From Paratinospora sagittata (taxonomy: Eukaryota; Streptophyta; Magnoliopsida; Ranunculales; Menispermaceae), in assembly GCA_035771175.1 (NCBI GenBank), contig CM069601.1:6957001-7021000 (forward strand): a DNA stretch of 64,000 nucleotides. The letters run 5' to 3'. The translations under genes were made by a program, and so were the position numbers. The notes beneath the pieces are model-generated. The model did no database searches. It saw only the letters and a program-made list of their open reading frames with translations, and was not told the origin of the DNA. Shown here piece after piece: positions 56,185 through 64,000 of the stretch (position 1 is its first letter; each line of letters begins with the position of its first letter).

Positions 56185-56469
56185 TTGAACATCAGGTATT
56201 TTTGATTTGAGATTTCACGCGCGCGGAAGAAATAGCAAATTCACTAACAATCAAATCAAAAATACCTTAGCGAATCCACAACCGTTCCCAATCGCTTCAA
56301 CTATCAAGTTTGAGAAATGGCAAGTTTCTTCCCAATATCTCTTCTTCGTGTCTTCTTCACAAACAACGCACAGACGAGTGGGTGAAGAGATGAAACCCAC
56401 TCGTCTTCTTTAGAAAGCCGAGAGAATATTGAGAAGGAAAGAAGACAAAACCTGCTCGTATTCTTCGCA

Positions 56470-56810
56470 AGAGAAAACCTACTCGTGCTCGTCTTCTTCG
56501 TAAGGGAAAACCTGCTCGTGCTCGTCTTCTTCGCTAGAGTTATCGCAAATGAGAGGGAAAGAAGCGAAAGAGATGAAACAAGGGAAAGAAGAGTTTTCGC
56601 TAACGGTGCGGAAAGAAGCGAAAGAGAAGATGAAACAGGGGAAAGAACCGACGCGCAGAGGAAAGAAGCGAAAGAGAAGATGAAACAGGGGACGCGCAGA
56701 GAGAAGATGAAACAAGAGACTCGCAGAGGAAAGAAGCGAAAGAGAAGATGAAACAAACGACGCGCAGAGGAAAGAAGCGAAAGAGAAGATGAAACAGGAA
56801 AAGAAGCGGC
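56470..56810. repeat. Purine-rich minisatellite in the CACTA right part
   Basis: Imperfect tandem units built on GGAAAGAAGCGAAAGAGAAG and ATGAAACAGGGGACGCGCAG recur about six times, next to shorter repeats of CCTGCTCGTGCTCGTCTTC. On the minus strand this leaves an open but repetitive frame rich in Ser, Leu and Phe, which I regard as an artefact of the repeat. Confidence 0.8.
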
Positions 56811-57224
56811 TCGCAAAAATGTTTGGCGGGTTACGCATTAGTAGCGACTTCATTCCTTACAAGCCTCCCCTTATTCGTAAGTAATACAAAATATTGATTT
56901 TTTTGTTTTTTTTTTTTTTTTTATAATTTTTTTTATGCAATTACTTTTACTTACGAAATTTTCGCTACTAAAATTTTTCACATTCGTAAGTAATAAAAAG
57001 TTAAGCGGGCCATATGCAAATTAAAAGAGCGGGATGAAATTTAATATCTTTACTTACGATATATATAGTTTTACTTACGACATTAAGTGCGTAAGTAAAT
57101 AACCACTTTTAACAACGACTTTTAGTTACGATGTTGACAAATCGTGAGTAAAACATTGTTTTACTTACGAAAATTAAAGTCGCTACTAAAAGTCTCGTGA
57201 CCAAAAGTCTTTTTTCTTGTAGTG

Positions 57225-57621
57225 GTTGATTTTGATCTATAAGAGGAGTAGTTTAGGTTGACTCACACCCGTAAGTTGAGTAAGTTAGGTTGACTCACAC
57301 CTGTAAGTTCAGTTGAGCAAGTTAGGTTGGCTCACACTCGTGAATTTTAATGTTGTAAAGGTTGTCTCACACCTGTGAAGTTGAGAGGTTGTAATAGGTC
57401 TGATCCTCACTTGTGAAGAGTGATCATTAATGAAGTTTGAGAAATCCTAATCAGAGAGATTAGGTAGTGGACGTAGGCACGGCCGAACCACTGTACATCG
57501 CTGTGTACTTTATCTTTTATTTCCTACGCACTTATCATTTATTTGCAAATAATTTGAAAGTGCAAAAACCTGCTATTTAGTCCAATTCACTCCTCCTCTT
57601 GGACTCATTTCTGGGTCAACA
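57225..57621 (+). mobile_element. Solo LTR A, third segment (3' end)
   Basis: Begins at the second GTT duplication of the CACTA element and ends TCTGGGTCAACA at 57621, followed by the AAGAT duplication (57622-57626). Its repeated CTCACACCYGTAAGTTGAG blocks match those near 43.7 kb in LTR B. Confidence 0.88.
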
Positions 57622-57722
57622 AAGATAAATTTATCGACTTTGACCAAAACATCTTCAACGACACCTCTTGGATAAGTAAGAGACCTATTAGCAAGTTGCA
57701 AAATGACAATTATAGGTTTCAT
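57622..57722 (-). pseudogene. Athila/Tat-like gypsy protease segment
   Basis: On the minus strand it reads LQLANRSLTYPRGVVEDVLV and KVDKFIF, the protease-region wording of Athila/Tat elements. It lies between the copia insertion (57723) and solo LTR A, whose AAGAT duplication is at its left edge. The sequence continues in frame with 40513 and downward. Confidence 0.88.
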
Positions 57723-58039
57723 TGTTACCATATACAATTTTAGAAGTTTATGCAATTTAGGACTATTATTATTAGATATATATTATCTTACCATGTATAG
57801 ATGCTAAAGAATAGGAATCTGTTAGATATATATTATCTTACCATGTATAGATGCTAAAGATTAGGAATCTGTTAGATATATATTATCTTACCATGTATAG
57901 ATGCTAAAGATTAGGAATCTGTTAGATATATATGATCTTACCATGTATAGATGGAATGAACAAGATATATAATGAAAAGAACGCCGAATGAGGGTGCAAC
58001 TTTTCCAAACCTCTCTTCATATTTTTCAGTATTTTGACA
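57723..58039 (+). mobile_element. Copia 5' LTR (317 bp)
   Basis: Begins TGTTACCATATAC and ends AGTATTTTGACA. It is preceded by TTCAT (57718-57722) and followed by a primer-binding site TGGTATCAGAGCG (58040-58052). It contains 3 to 4 tandem copies of a 50-bp unit (57772-57952) that includes ATCTTACCATGTATAGATG. By eye it is identical to the 3' LTR at 62882-63198. Confidence 0.95.
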
Positions 58040-58776
58040 TGGTATCAGAGCGAGGTTGAGAAGAACACCGGAAACCTTCGCTTTCACGAAATCCATGTCG
58101 TTCTGGCGACGATGAGTTGCTGCTGATCCTTCTTTGTCCTGGTTTTGGTCTTGAGTAATCAGCACGAGTTCTGCCGTCTTCGAGTTGCTTTCCCGCGAAG
58201 ATCAAACGCTGTTGATCCTGCGAGATGCCTTCCTGGTCTTGGATCTTCGTTTTCCTTGTCTTGCCTTCCTGGTCTTTCCTGTGAGAGTCTTGACGAAGAT
58301 CTGCATCTTGAGAGAGTAATCGAAGAAGTCGAAACGAAGAGCAGGTTCTTGATTTCTGAACTTCGGATCCATCCCGAAAACTCCGTCGACGTCTGCGGCG
58401 CCGGCAGCTTCTCGGCATCGACGAAGTCTATCACTCGTCTTCTCGTGACCGGCGCTCCGGGAATCCTCGGACTCACGCTGCAGGAGTTGGCGTTTTCCGG
58501 CAAGAAAAGGAATCTCCAGTTAGGGTTTGGACAACCACCGAATTTCTGGGCTTCTTGATCTCGTTCTTGTGGGTTTCTCTTGTTCGGTGCACTCTGGGAC
58601 GTGAATTTCTGTTGGGTTTGTATTTTCCAGCATTCTGGTCTGCGCTCTTGGGCTCTTGTTTTCGGCGTCATCTGCGGGTGTTCGGTTCTTGCTCTTGTTT
58701 TCAGTGCCTCTTTCGGTTGTGGCTTTCGGCAATTTATAATTTTCTGGTGGGATATTATCTGTCTCTTGGTTGCATC
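58040..58776 (+). other. Copia untranslated leader
   Basis: About 740 bp between the 5' LTR and the likely gag start. It begins with the primer-binding site. Open frames in it overlap in several frames and look incidental. Its GC content is higher than that of the surrounding LTR. Confidence 0.7.
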
Positions 58777-61700
58777 ATGTCATCGGATAAGTTGGAATCA
58801 TTCCATTTTCGGTTTACTGGTAAAAATTATTCTGCTTGGGAGTTCCAATTTAAATTATTTGTCAAAGGAAAAGAATTGTGGGGTCATATTGATGGGAGTG
58901 TTCCCGCACCTCAAGGTGCCGAGGCTTTGTCTAAGTGGGATATTCATGATGCTCGGGTTATGACTTGGATCCTTAGCTCGATTGAGCCTCACCTTGTTCT
59001 CAATTTGAGGCCTTATAAAACTGCTGCTGCTATGTGGAATTATCTTAACACGGTTTACAATCAAGACAACTCTGCTAAACGATTTCAATTGGAGTATGAG
59101 ATGGCTAATTTCACACAAGGCAGTCTCTCTATTGAGGAATATTTTTCTGGTTTTCAAACTCTTTGGGCTGACTATTGCGACATTGTTTATGCTAAAGTTC
59201 CCACTGCAGCTCTCTCTGCTATCCAAGAGGTGCATGCAACCAGCAAGCGAGATCAATTCTTGATGAAGTTACGACCTGACTTTGACATTGCCCGTTCTAA
59301 TCTGATGAACCGTCATCCTGTACCATCTTTGGATGCTTGCTTGGGTGAACTTCTTCGTGAAGAGCAGCGTATCGTTACTCATGCTGCCATGGAACATCGA
59401 GCTAATGTTAGTGCACCTGTTTCTGTGGCTTATGCAGCACAAGGGAGAAATAAGGGTAGAGACATGCGTGCTGTCCAGTGCTTTAGTTGTAAAGCTTTTG
59501 GCCATATTGCTCGGGATTGTCCCAAGAAGTTCTGTAACTACTGCAAGAAACAGGGTCATATCATCTCTGCTTGTCCCATTCGACCTGAAAGGAAGCAGGG
59601 TACTGCTTATCATGCCTCCACTGGTGCCTCTAGTTCTGTTGCATTGCCTGATGCCTCTCCAGTTGTTCCTATTTCTGCTTCTCCAGCCTTAGCAAATCCG
59701 CACACACTCACTCCTGAAATGGTACAACAGATGATCATTTCTACTTTTTCTGCTTTTGGGCTCTCAGGTAATCATAAAGTTTCTTCTAAGCCATGGTATT
59801 TTGACTCCGGAGCCTCTAACCATATGACCAATACTATTGCTCCTCTTTCCAATGTCAGAAATTATGATGGAAATCTGAAAATTAACACCGCTGATGGCAG
59901 TTCTCTGCCTATCAGTGCTGTTGGTGATCTTTCCTCTTCCTTAACTGATGTTTTTGTGTCTCCTGACCTCTCCACAAATCTTATTTCTGTTGGTCAATTG
60001 GTTGATAATAATTGTAATGTCCATTTCTCCCATTCTGGTTGTGTTGTGCAGGATCAAGTGTCAGGGAAGATGATCGCGAAGGGGCCTAAAGTGGGACGAC
60101 TCTTTCCTCTTCATGTTTCTCATTCCACTATTATTCCTCGTTTTCCTTTACTTTCATTTGCATGTCATGTTGTTGGTTCTGGAAATAAGATGTGGCATAG
60201 ACGTCTAGGCCACCCAAACTCTGATGTTCTTCGTACTTTGTTTAATTCTGGATTATTGGGAAATAAAGCATGCTCTTCTATTGATCTTTCTTTTGATTGT
60301 ACATCATGCAAACTTGGCAAAAGTAAAGTTCTACCTTTTCCTCATCATGCATCTCGTGCCTCACAATGTTTTGAGATTATTCATAGTGATGTTTGGGGGA
60401 TTGCACCAGTTGTTTCTCATGCGCATTACAAGTACTTTGTTACTTTCATTGATGACTTTAGTCGCTTTACTTGGGTTTACTTCCTCCGGGCTAAGGGTGA
60501 AGTTTTTTCAGTCTTTAAGCGCTTTCTTGCACTTATTGAGACTCAATTCTCTGCCAGCATCAAGGTCTTGCGCTCTGATTCTGGCGGCGAATACATGTCT
60601 AATGAGTTTCAGGACTTTCTTCAGAGCAAAGGGATCCTCTCTCAACGTTCTTGTCCTTCGACACCACAGCAAAACGGTGTTGCTGAAAGAAAAAATCGCC
60701 ACCTTCTTGATGTAGTAAGAACTCTTTTACTTGAATCATCTGTTCCTCCTCGTTTTTGGTGTGAAGCACTTTCTACTGCAGTTCATTTGATCAATCGCTT
60801 ACCCTCTCCTACGATAAATCATGTTTCTCCTTTCTTTAAGTTGTTTGGTTATTCTCCTTTATATTCTGATCTTCGTACATTTGGTTGTGTTTGTTTTGTG
60901 CATCTTCCTCCTCATGAACGACATAAACTTACCGCTCAGTCTGTTAAGTGTGTTTTTCTTGGTTATGCTATCCCTCACAAGGGTTATGTTTGTTACGATC
61001 CCCATGGTTGTCGTATACGGGTTTCCCGGAATGTGATTTTCTTTGAAAATCAATATTTCTTTCCATCTCATGTTGAGTTGCCATCTGCATCTGTATCTCT
61101 TCTGCCTATTTTTTCTGAATCCCCAGCAATTGTGGAAAGGTTCAAACCTGGTTTTGTGTATGAGAGACGTAGTCGACATGAGTCTGGTTCCTCTGTGCCT
61201 CCTTCCGATATTGACCCGGCGCTTGATCCTGCTCCTGCTTCCACCACTCTTCGTCGGTCTACTCGTCCTTCTCGACCCCCTAATTGGTATGGTTTCTTCT
61301 CTCCTGTCTCTCTTGTCGCTACTTTATCCACTATTTCTATTCCCTCTTGCTACAAACAGGCCATGGAACATGAGTGTTGGCAAATTGCAATGCAAGCAGA
61401 ACTTCAAGCACTTGAGGAGAATCACACTTGGGATATTGTTCCGTGTCCCCCTACAGTCAAACCTATTGGGAGTAAATGGGTTTTTTCTGTAAAACTTCAT
61501 TCTGATGGCTCTTTGGACAGGTACAAAGCTCGCCTTGTAGCTCTGGGTAACAAGCAGGAATATGGGGTTGATTATGAGGAGACATTTGCTCCTGTTGCCA
61601 AAATGACCACGGTTCGAACCATCTTAGCTATTGCTGCTTCACAGTCGTGGCAACTACATCAGATGGATGTGAAGAATGCCTTTCTTCATGGTGATCTCCA

Positions 61701-62874
61701 AGAAGAGATTTACATGAAGCTTCCCTCTGGTATGACTATTTCTTCTCCTCATGATGTATGTAAGCTAAGGCGTTCTCTGTATGGGCTCAAGCAAGCGCCT
61801 CGCGCTTGGTTTGAGAAGTTTCGCAGTACACTTATTGCCTTCAGTTTTACACAAAGTCAATATGATTCTTCTCTCTTCTTCCACAAATCTACGACGGGTA
61901 TAGTTATTCTCTTGGTTTATGTGGATGATATTATCATTACTGGCACTGATTGTGGTTTGATTACTAAGCTTCAACAGCTGTTACATGTAACTTTCCATAT
62001 GAAAGATCTTGGCCAGCTCACATACTTCTTAGGATTGGAAGTTCATCATCGAGCCCATGGCATCTTTGTGAACCAGCATAAGTATATTCAAGATCTTATC
62101 GCTTTGGCTGGTTTGGAGGACACTTCTTCTGTTGATACTCCTATAGAGGTAAATGTCAAATACAGGAAAGATGAAGGGGATCTTCTGGATGATCCTACTC
62201 TCTATCGGCGCTTGGTTGGGAGCCTTATCTACTTGACCACTACTCGACCTGATATCTCCTATGCTGTTCATCAGGTCAGTCAATTTATGTCTTCTCCTCG
62301 GCATCTCCATCTTGCTGCCGTTCGCCGCATCATTCGCTATCTTCGAGGATCACCAACTCGTGGATTGTTCTTTCCTTCTGAATCCTCTCTTCAACTTGTT
62401 GCCTATAGTGATGCTGATTGGGCTGGGTGTCCGGATACACGTCGATCTACTACAGGTTGGTGTATGTTTTTAGGTGATGCATTAATTTCTTGGCGATGCA
62501 AGAAACAAGATCGTGTTTCTAAATCCTCTACTGAGGCTGAGTATCGTGCCATGTCTACTGCTTGTTCTGAAATTGTATGGCTACGTGGTCTCCTTGAGGA
62601 ACTTGGGTTTCCTCAGACTACTTCTACCCCTCTTCATGCTGATAACACTAGTGCTATTCAGATTGCCACCAATCCTGTTTTCCATGAACGCACCAAGCAC
62701 ATTGAAGTTGATTGTCATTCTATTCGAGACACTTTGGAAAGTCGGGTGATATCTCTTCCTCACATCTCTTCTGATCTCCAAGTGGCTGATGTCTTCACCA
62801 AAGCTATGACTCGACAGCGGCATCAATTTCTTGTTGGCAAATTGTTGCTGATTGACTTACCAGCATCAATTTGA
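58777..62874 (+). CDS. Copia gag-pol polyprotein, intact
   Basis: A single open frame of 1365 aa from the Met of MSSDKLESFHFRFTGKNYSA. The frame is open further upstream, but this start fits the N terminus of plant copia gag. In order: gag (UBN2-like, about 1-220), two zinc knuckles CFSCKAFGHIARDC and CNYCKKQGHIISAC (about 234-267), protease WYFDSGASNHMT (active-site Asp about 343), GAG-pre-integrase WHRRLGHPN, integrase core beginning HSDVWG (Asp about 538), RT with YVDDIIITG (about 1050) and RNase H with YSDADWAGCPDTRRSTTG (about 1212). All catalytic motifs are present and no stop or frameshift was seen. It is flanked by identical LTRs and a TTCAT duplication, so the element is recent and may be autonomous. 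The lineage within copia was not settled. Confidence 0.95.
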   Translation: MSSDKLESFHFRFTGKNYSAWEFQFKLFVKGKELWGHIDGSVPAPQGAEALSKWDIHDARVMTWILSSIEPHLVLNLRPYKTAAAMWNYLNTVYNQDNSAKRFQLEYEMANFTQGSLSIEEYFSGFQTLWADYCDIVYAKVPTAALSAIQEVHATSKRDQFLMKLRPDFDIARSNLMNRHPVPSLDACLGELLREEQRIVTHAAMEHRANVSAPVSVAYAAQGRNKGRDMRAVQCFSCKAFGHIARDCPKKFCNYCKKQGHIISACPIRPERKQGTAYHASTGASSSVALPDASPVVPISASPALANPHTLTPEMVQQMIISTFSAFGLSGNHKVSSKPWYFDSGASNHMTNTIAPLSNVRNYDGNLKINTADGSSLPISAVGDLSSSLTDVFVSPDLSTNLISVGQLVDNNCNVHFSHSGCVVQDQVSGKMIAKGPKVGRLFPLHVSHSTIIPRFPLLSFACHVVGSGNKMWHRRLGHPNSDVLRTLFNSGLLGNKACSSIDLSFDCTSCKLGKSKVLPFPHHASRASQCFEIIHSDVWGIAPVVSHAHYKYFVTFIDDFSRFTWVYFLRAKGEVFSVFKRFLALIETQFSASIKVLRSDSGGEYMSNEFQDFLQSKGILSQRSCPSTPQQNGVAERKNRHLLDVVRTLLLESSVPPRFWCEALSTAVHLINRLPSPTINHVSPFFKLFGYSPLYSDLRTFGCVCFVHLPPHERHKLTAQSVKCVFLGYAIPHKGYVCYDPHGCRIRVSRNVIFFENQYFFPSHVELPSASVSLLPIFSESPAIVERFKPGFVYERRSRHESGSSVPPSDIDPALDPAPASTTLRRSTRPSRPPNWYGFFSPVSLVATLSTISIPSCYKQAMEHECWQIAMQAELQALEENHTWDIVPCPPTVKPIGSKWVFSVKLHSDGSLDRYKARLVALGNKQEYGVDYEETFAPVAKMTTVRTILAIAASQSWQLHQMDVKNAFLHGDLQEEIYMKLPSGMTISSPHDVCKLRRSLYGLKQAPRAWFEKFRSTLIAFSFTQSQYDSSLFFHKSTTGIVILLVYVDDIIITGTDCGLITKLQQLLHVTFHMKDLGQLTYFLGLEVHHRAHGIFVNQHKYIQDLIALAGLEDTSSVDTPIEVNVKYRKDEGDLLDDPTLYRRLVGSLIYLTTTRPDISYAVHQVSQFMSSPRHLHLAAVRRIIRYLRGSPTRGLFFPSESSLQLVAYSDADWAGCPDTRRSTTGWCMFLGDALISWRCKKQDRVSKSSTEAEYRAMSTACSEIVWLRGLLEELGFPQTTSTPLHADNTSAIQIATNPVFHERTKHIEVDCHSIRDTLESRVISLPHISSDLQVADVFTKAMTRQRHQFLVGKLLLIDLPASI

Positions 62875-62881
62875 GGGGGGA

Positions 62882-63198
62882 TGTTACCATATACAATTTT
62901 AGAAGTTTATGCAATTTAGGACTATTATTATTAGATATATATTATCTTACCATGTATAGATGCTAAAGAATAGGAATCTGTTAGATATATATTATCTTAC
63001 CATGTATAGATGCTAAAGATTAGGAATCTGTTAGATATATATTATCTTACCATGTATAGATGCTAAAGATTAGGAATCTGTTAGATATATATGATCTTAC
63101 CATGTATAGATGGAATGAACAAGATATATAATGAAAAGAACGCCGAATGAGGGTGCAACTTTTCCAAACCTCTCTTCATATTTTTCAGTATTTTGACA
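62882..63198 (+). mobile_element. Copia 3' LTR (317 bp)
   Basis: Preceded by a polypurine tract TTTGAGGGGGGA (about 62870-62881). Starts TGTTACC, ends TTTTGACA, and is followed by the target duplication TTCAT (63199-63203). It matches the 5' LTR base for base by eye, including the 50-bp tandem repeats. Confidence 0.95.
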
Positions 63199-64000
63199 TT
63201 CATCTCTCTCAAACCAAGCTTTTGATAAATAGACAGGGACATCAATTAGTCGATGCTAGCACCCAAATGACACAGAGCTTTACCAAAAAATTGATTTTCA
63301 ATAGCACATGAAATAATGAAACATCCAAGATCTTTTAGCTTGAGTGGTGGTTTCTTCTCGAGAATAACACTACACTATTTTGTAAGAGTAATTGTCTCGA
63401 ACTCACCCAATCTTTGCTTATTAGACAGAATTTCCTTCATAAACTTGACATAAAACATTGACAAAAGGTATGTTAATATGGAGCTTCTTAAATGTCTCTA
63501 GAAATTTGGAGCATTGCTTATCTAATTTTTTTTACTTCTGTAAATGTTGAAGAAACATTGGTTGTGGATTGTAAGGAATAGCACTCTGCCAAATATCTTG
63601 TTTTTTTTCTTCAAGCACTTGTTGTTTATCCGCTAGCTCTTCTTAATTAAGTTTCCTAGTAACTTTAGATAACTCCTTACCGCTCTTGAAAGTGACTACT
63701 TTACATTACTTTTTATTATCCCTCTTGGGATTATTTTTTGTGTTACTAGGCAAGTTACCTTGAGGGTGATTATTAATATTATTGGCGAGTTGGCCAACTT
63801 ACATCTTAAGATTTCAAATAGAAGTTGTTTGGCTTTGAAATTGAGTCTTTGTCTCTGTCATAAACTTATTAGTGTTGGTCGCTAATTGCTATATTATCTC
63901 CTCAAGTGATGACTCCTTCTCTTGTGATTGCACCTAAAGAGGAATTTTGGGTGGAAACATAGGTTTCCCTATTGAAGATGGGCCTTAGTGGTTGCCTCAT
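63199..64000 (-). pseudogene. Athila/Tat-like gypsy gag-protease region, continues past the window
   Basis: On the minus strand it reads KPPLKLKDLGCFIISCAIEN, FFGKALCHLGASID and LSIYQKLGLREM. This is the retroviral-type protease region of Athila/Tat elements, where the usual active site is DLGAS; here the Asp is His. It runs straight on into 57722 once the copia insertion is removed. A stop follows the active site. Toward 64000 it becomes gag-like with further stops. Confidence 0.85.

Larger units (their letters stand above)
44464..57224 (-). mobile_element. CACTA (En/Spm) DNA transposon, complete, 12.8 kb
   Basis: Terminal inverted repeats start CACTACAAGAAAAAAGAC at 44464 and, inverted, end at 57224; both ends continue with a TTTAGTAGCGA block. 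The 3-bp duplication GTT lies at 44461-44463 and 57225-57227, the size typical of CACTA elements. Both subterminal regions are crowded with TTACTTACGA / CGTAAGTAAA motifs in both orientations, the expected binding sites of the TnpA-type protein. It carries two genes on the minus strand: a tnp2 transposase and a Transposase_24-type gene. It is inserted in solo LTR A. Confidence 0.95.

Noticed and set aside
56304..56816. 170-aa minus-strand frame rich in Ser, Leu and Phe
   Set aside because: It is translated minisatellite within the CACTA element; the repetitive composition follows from the DNA repeat.
58145..58558. 137-aa plus-strand and overlapping minus-strand frames in the copia leader
   Set aside because: Several long frames overlap on both strands in GC-rich leader sequence; none resembles a known copia protein.

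Overview
This is nuclear DNA from a plant, probably a eudicot. It holds split genes with GT/AG introns, En/Spm (CACTA), copia, gypsy, L1, RTE and SINE elements, and a piece of plant mitochondrial 18S rRNA gene. Base composition is AT-rich. I did not identify the species. No tRNA gene, CRISPR array or prokaryote-like operon was seen.

Host genes (1-20.6 kb). Two ordinary genes converge. On the plus strand are the last two coding exons of a bHLH transcription factor of the UNE12/bHLH7 type (660-737 and 1008-1238). On the minus strand is a complete, open ten-exon gene for the 24-kDa (NDUFV2-type) subunit of mitochondrial complex I (CDS 3342-20439, 257 aa). The Arabidopsis counterparts carry consecutive locus numbers (At4g02590 and At4g02580), so this looks like conserved microsynteny. 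Intron 3 of the complex I gene is about 14.8 kb and is stuffed with inserts: an RTE LINE end, a large inverted-repeat element split by an L1 tail, a 4.6-kb L1 with an 18-bp target duplication that is itself split by a 1.8-kb mitochondrial insert, tandem duplications, and a SINE carrying a hAT-like MITE.

Retrotransposon belt (20.8-39.1 kb). A decayed minus-strand Ty3/gypsy (Tekay/Del-like) element with two diverged LTRs lacks its RT where RT should be; an RT fragment of the same type lies just outside its 3' LTR. Next come a copia-type LTR fragment, a plus-strand gypsy 5' half with an internal hairpin copied from its own downstream sequence, a decayed RTE LINE and a decayed L1.

Nested nest (39.1-64.0 kb). 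A minus-strand Athila/Tat-like gypsy remnant is the oldest layer. Into it went solo LTR A (TSD AAGAT). Into A went solo LTR B (TSD CTCAA) and a 12.8-kb CACTA transposon (TSD GTT). Into B went solo LTR C (TSD CAAAT), most of which is a perfect 198-bp inverted repeat. Separately, the host gypsy received an intact copia element (TSD TTCAT) whose two 317-bp LTRs read as identical and whose single ORF is open. The CACTA element has a fully open tnp2-type transposase (1132 aa spliced); its second gene is open except for one TGA near the N terminus.

I see no unknown gene system here. The unusual content is structural: the giant intron, the mitochondrial insert in an L1, the perfect LTR hairpin, arrays of short palindromic motifs in unrelated LTRs, and two potentially young or competent mobile elements.
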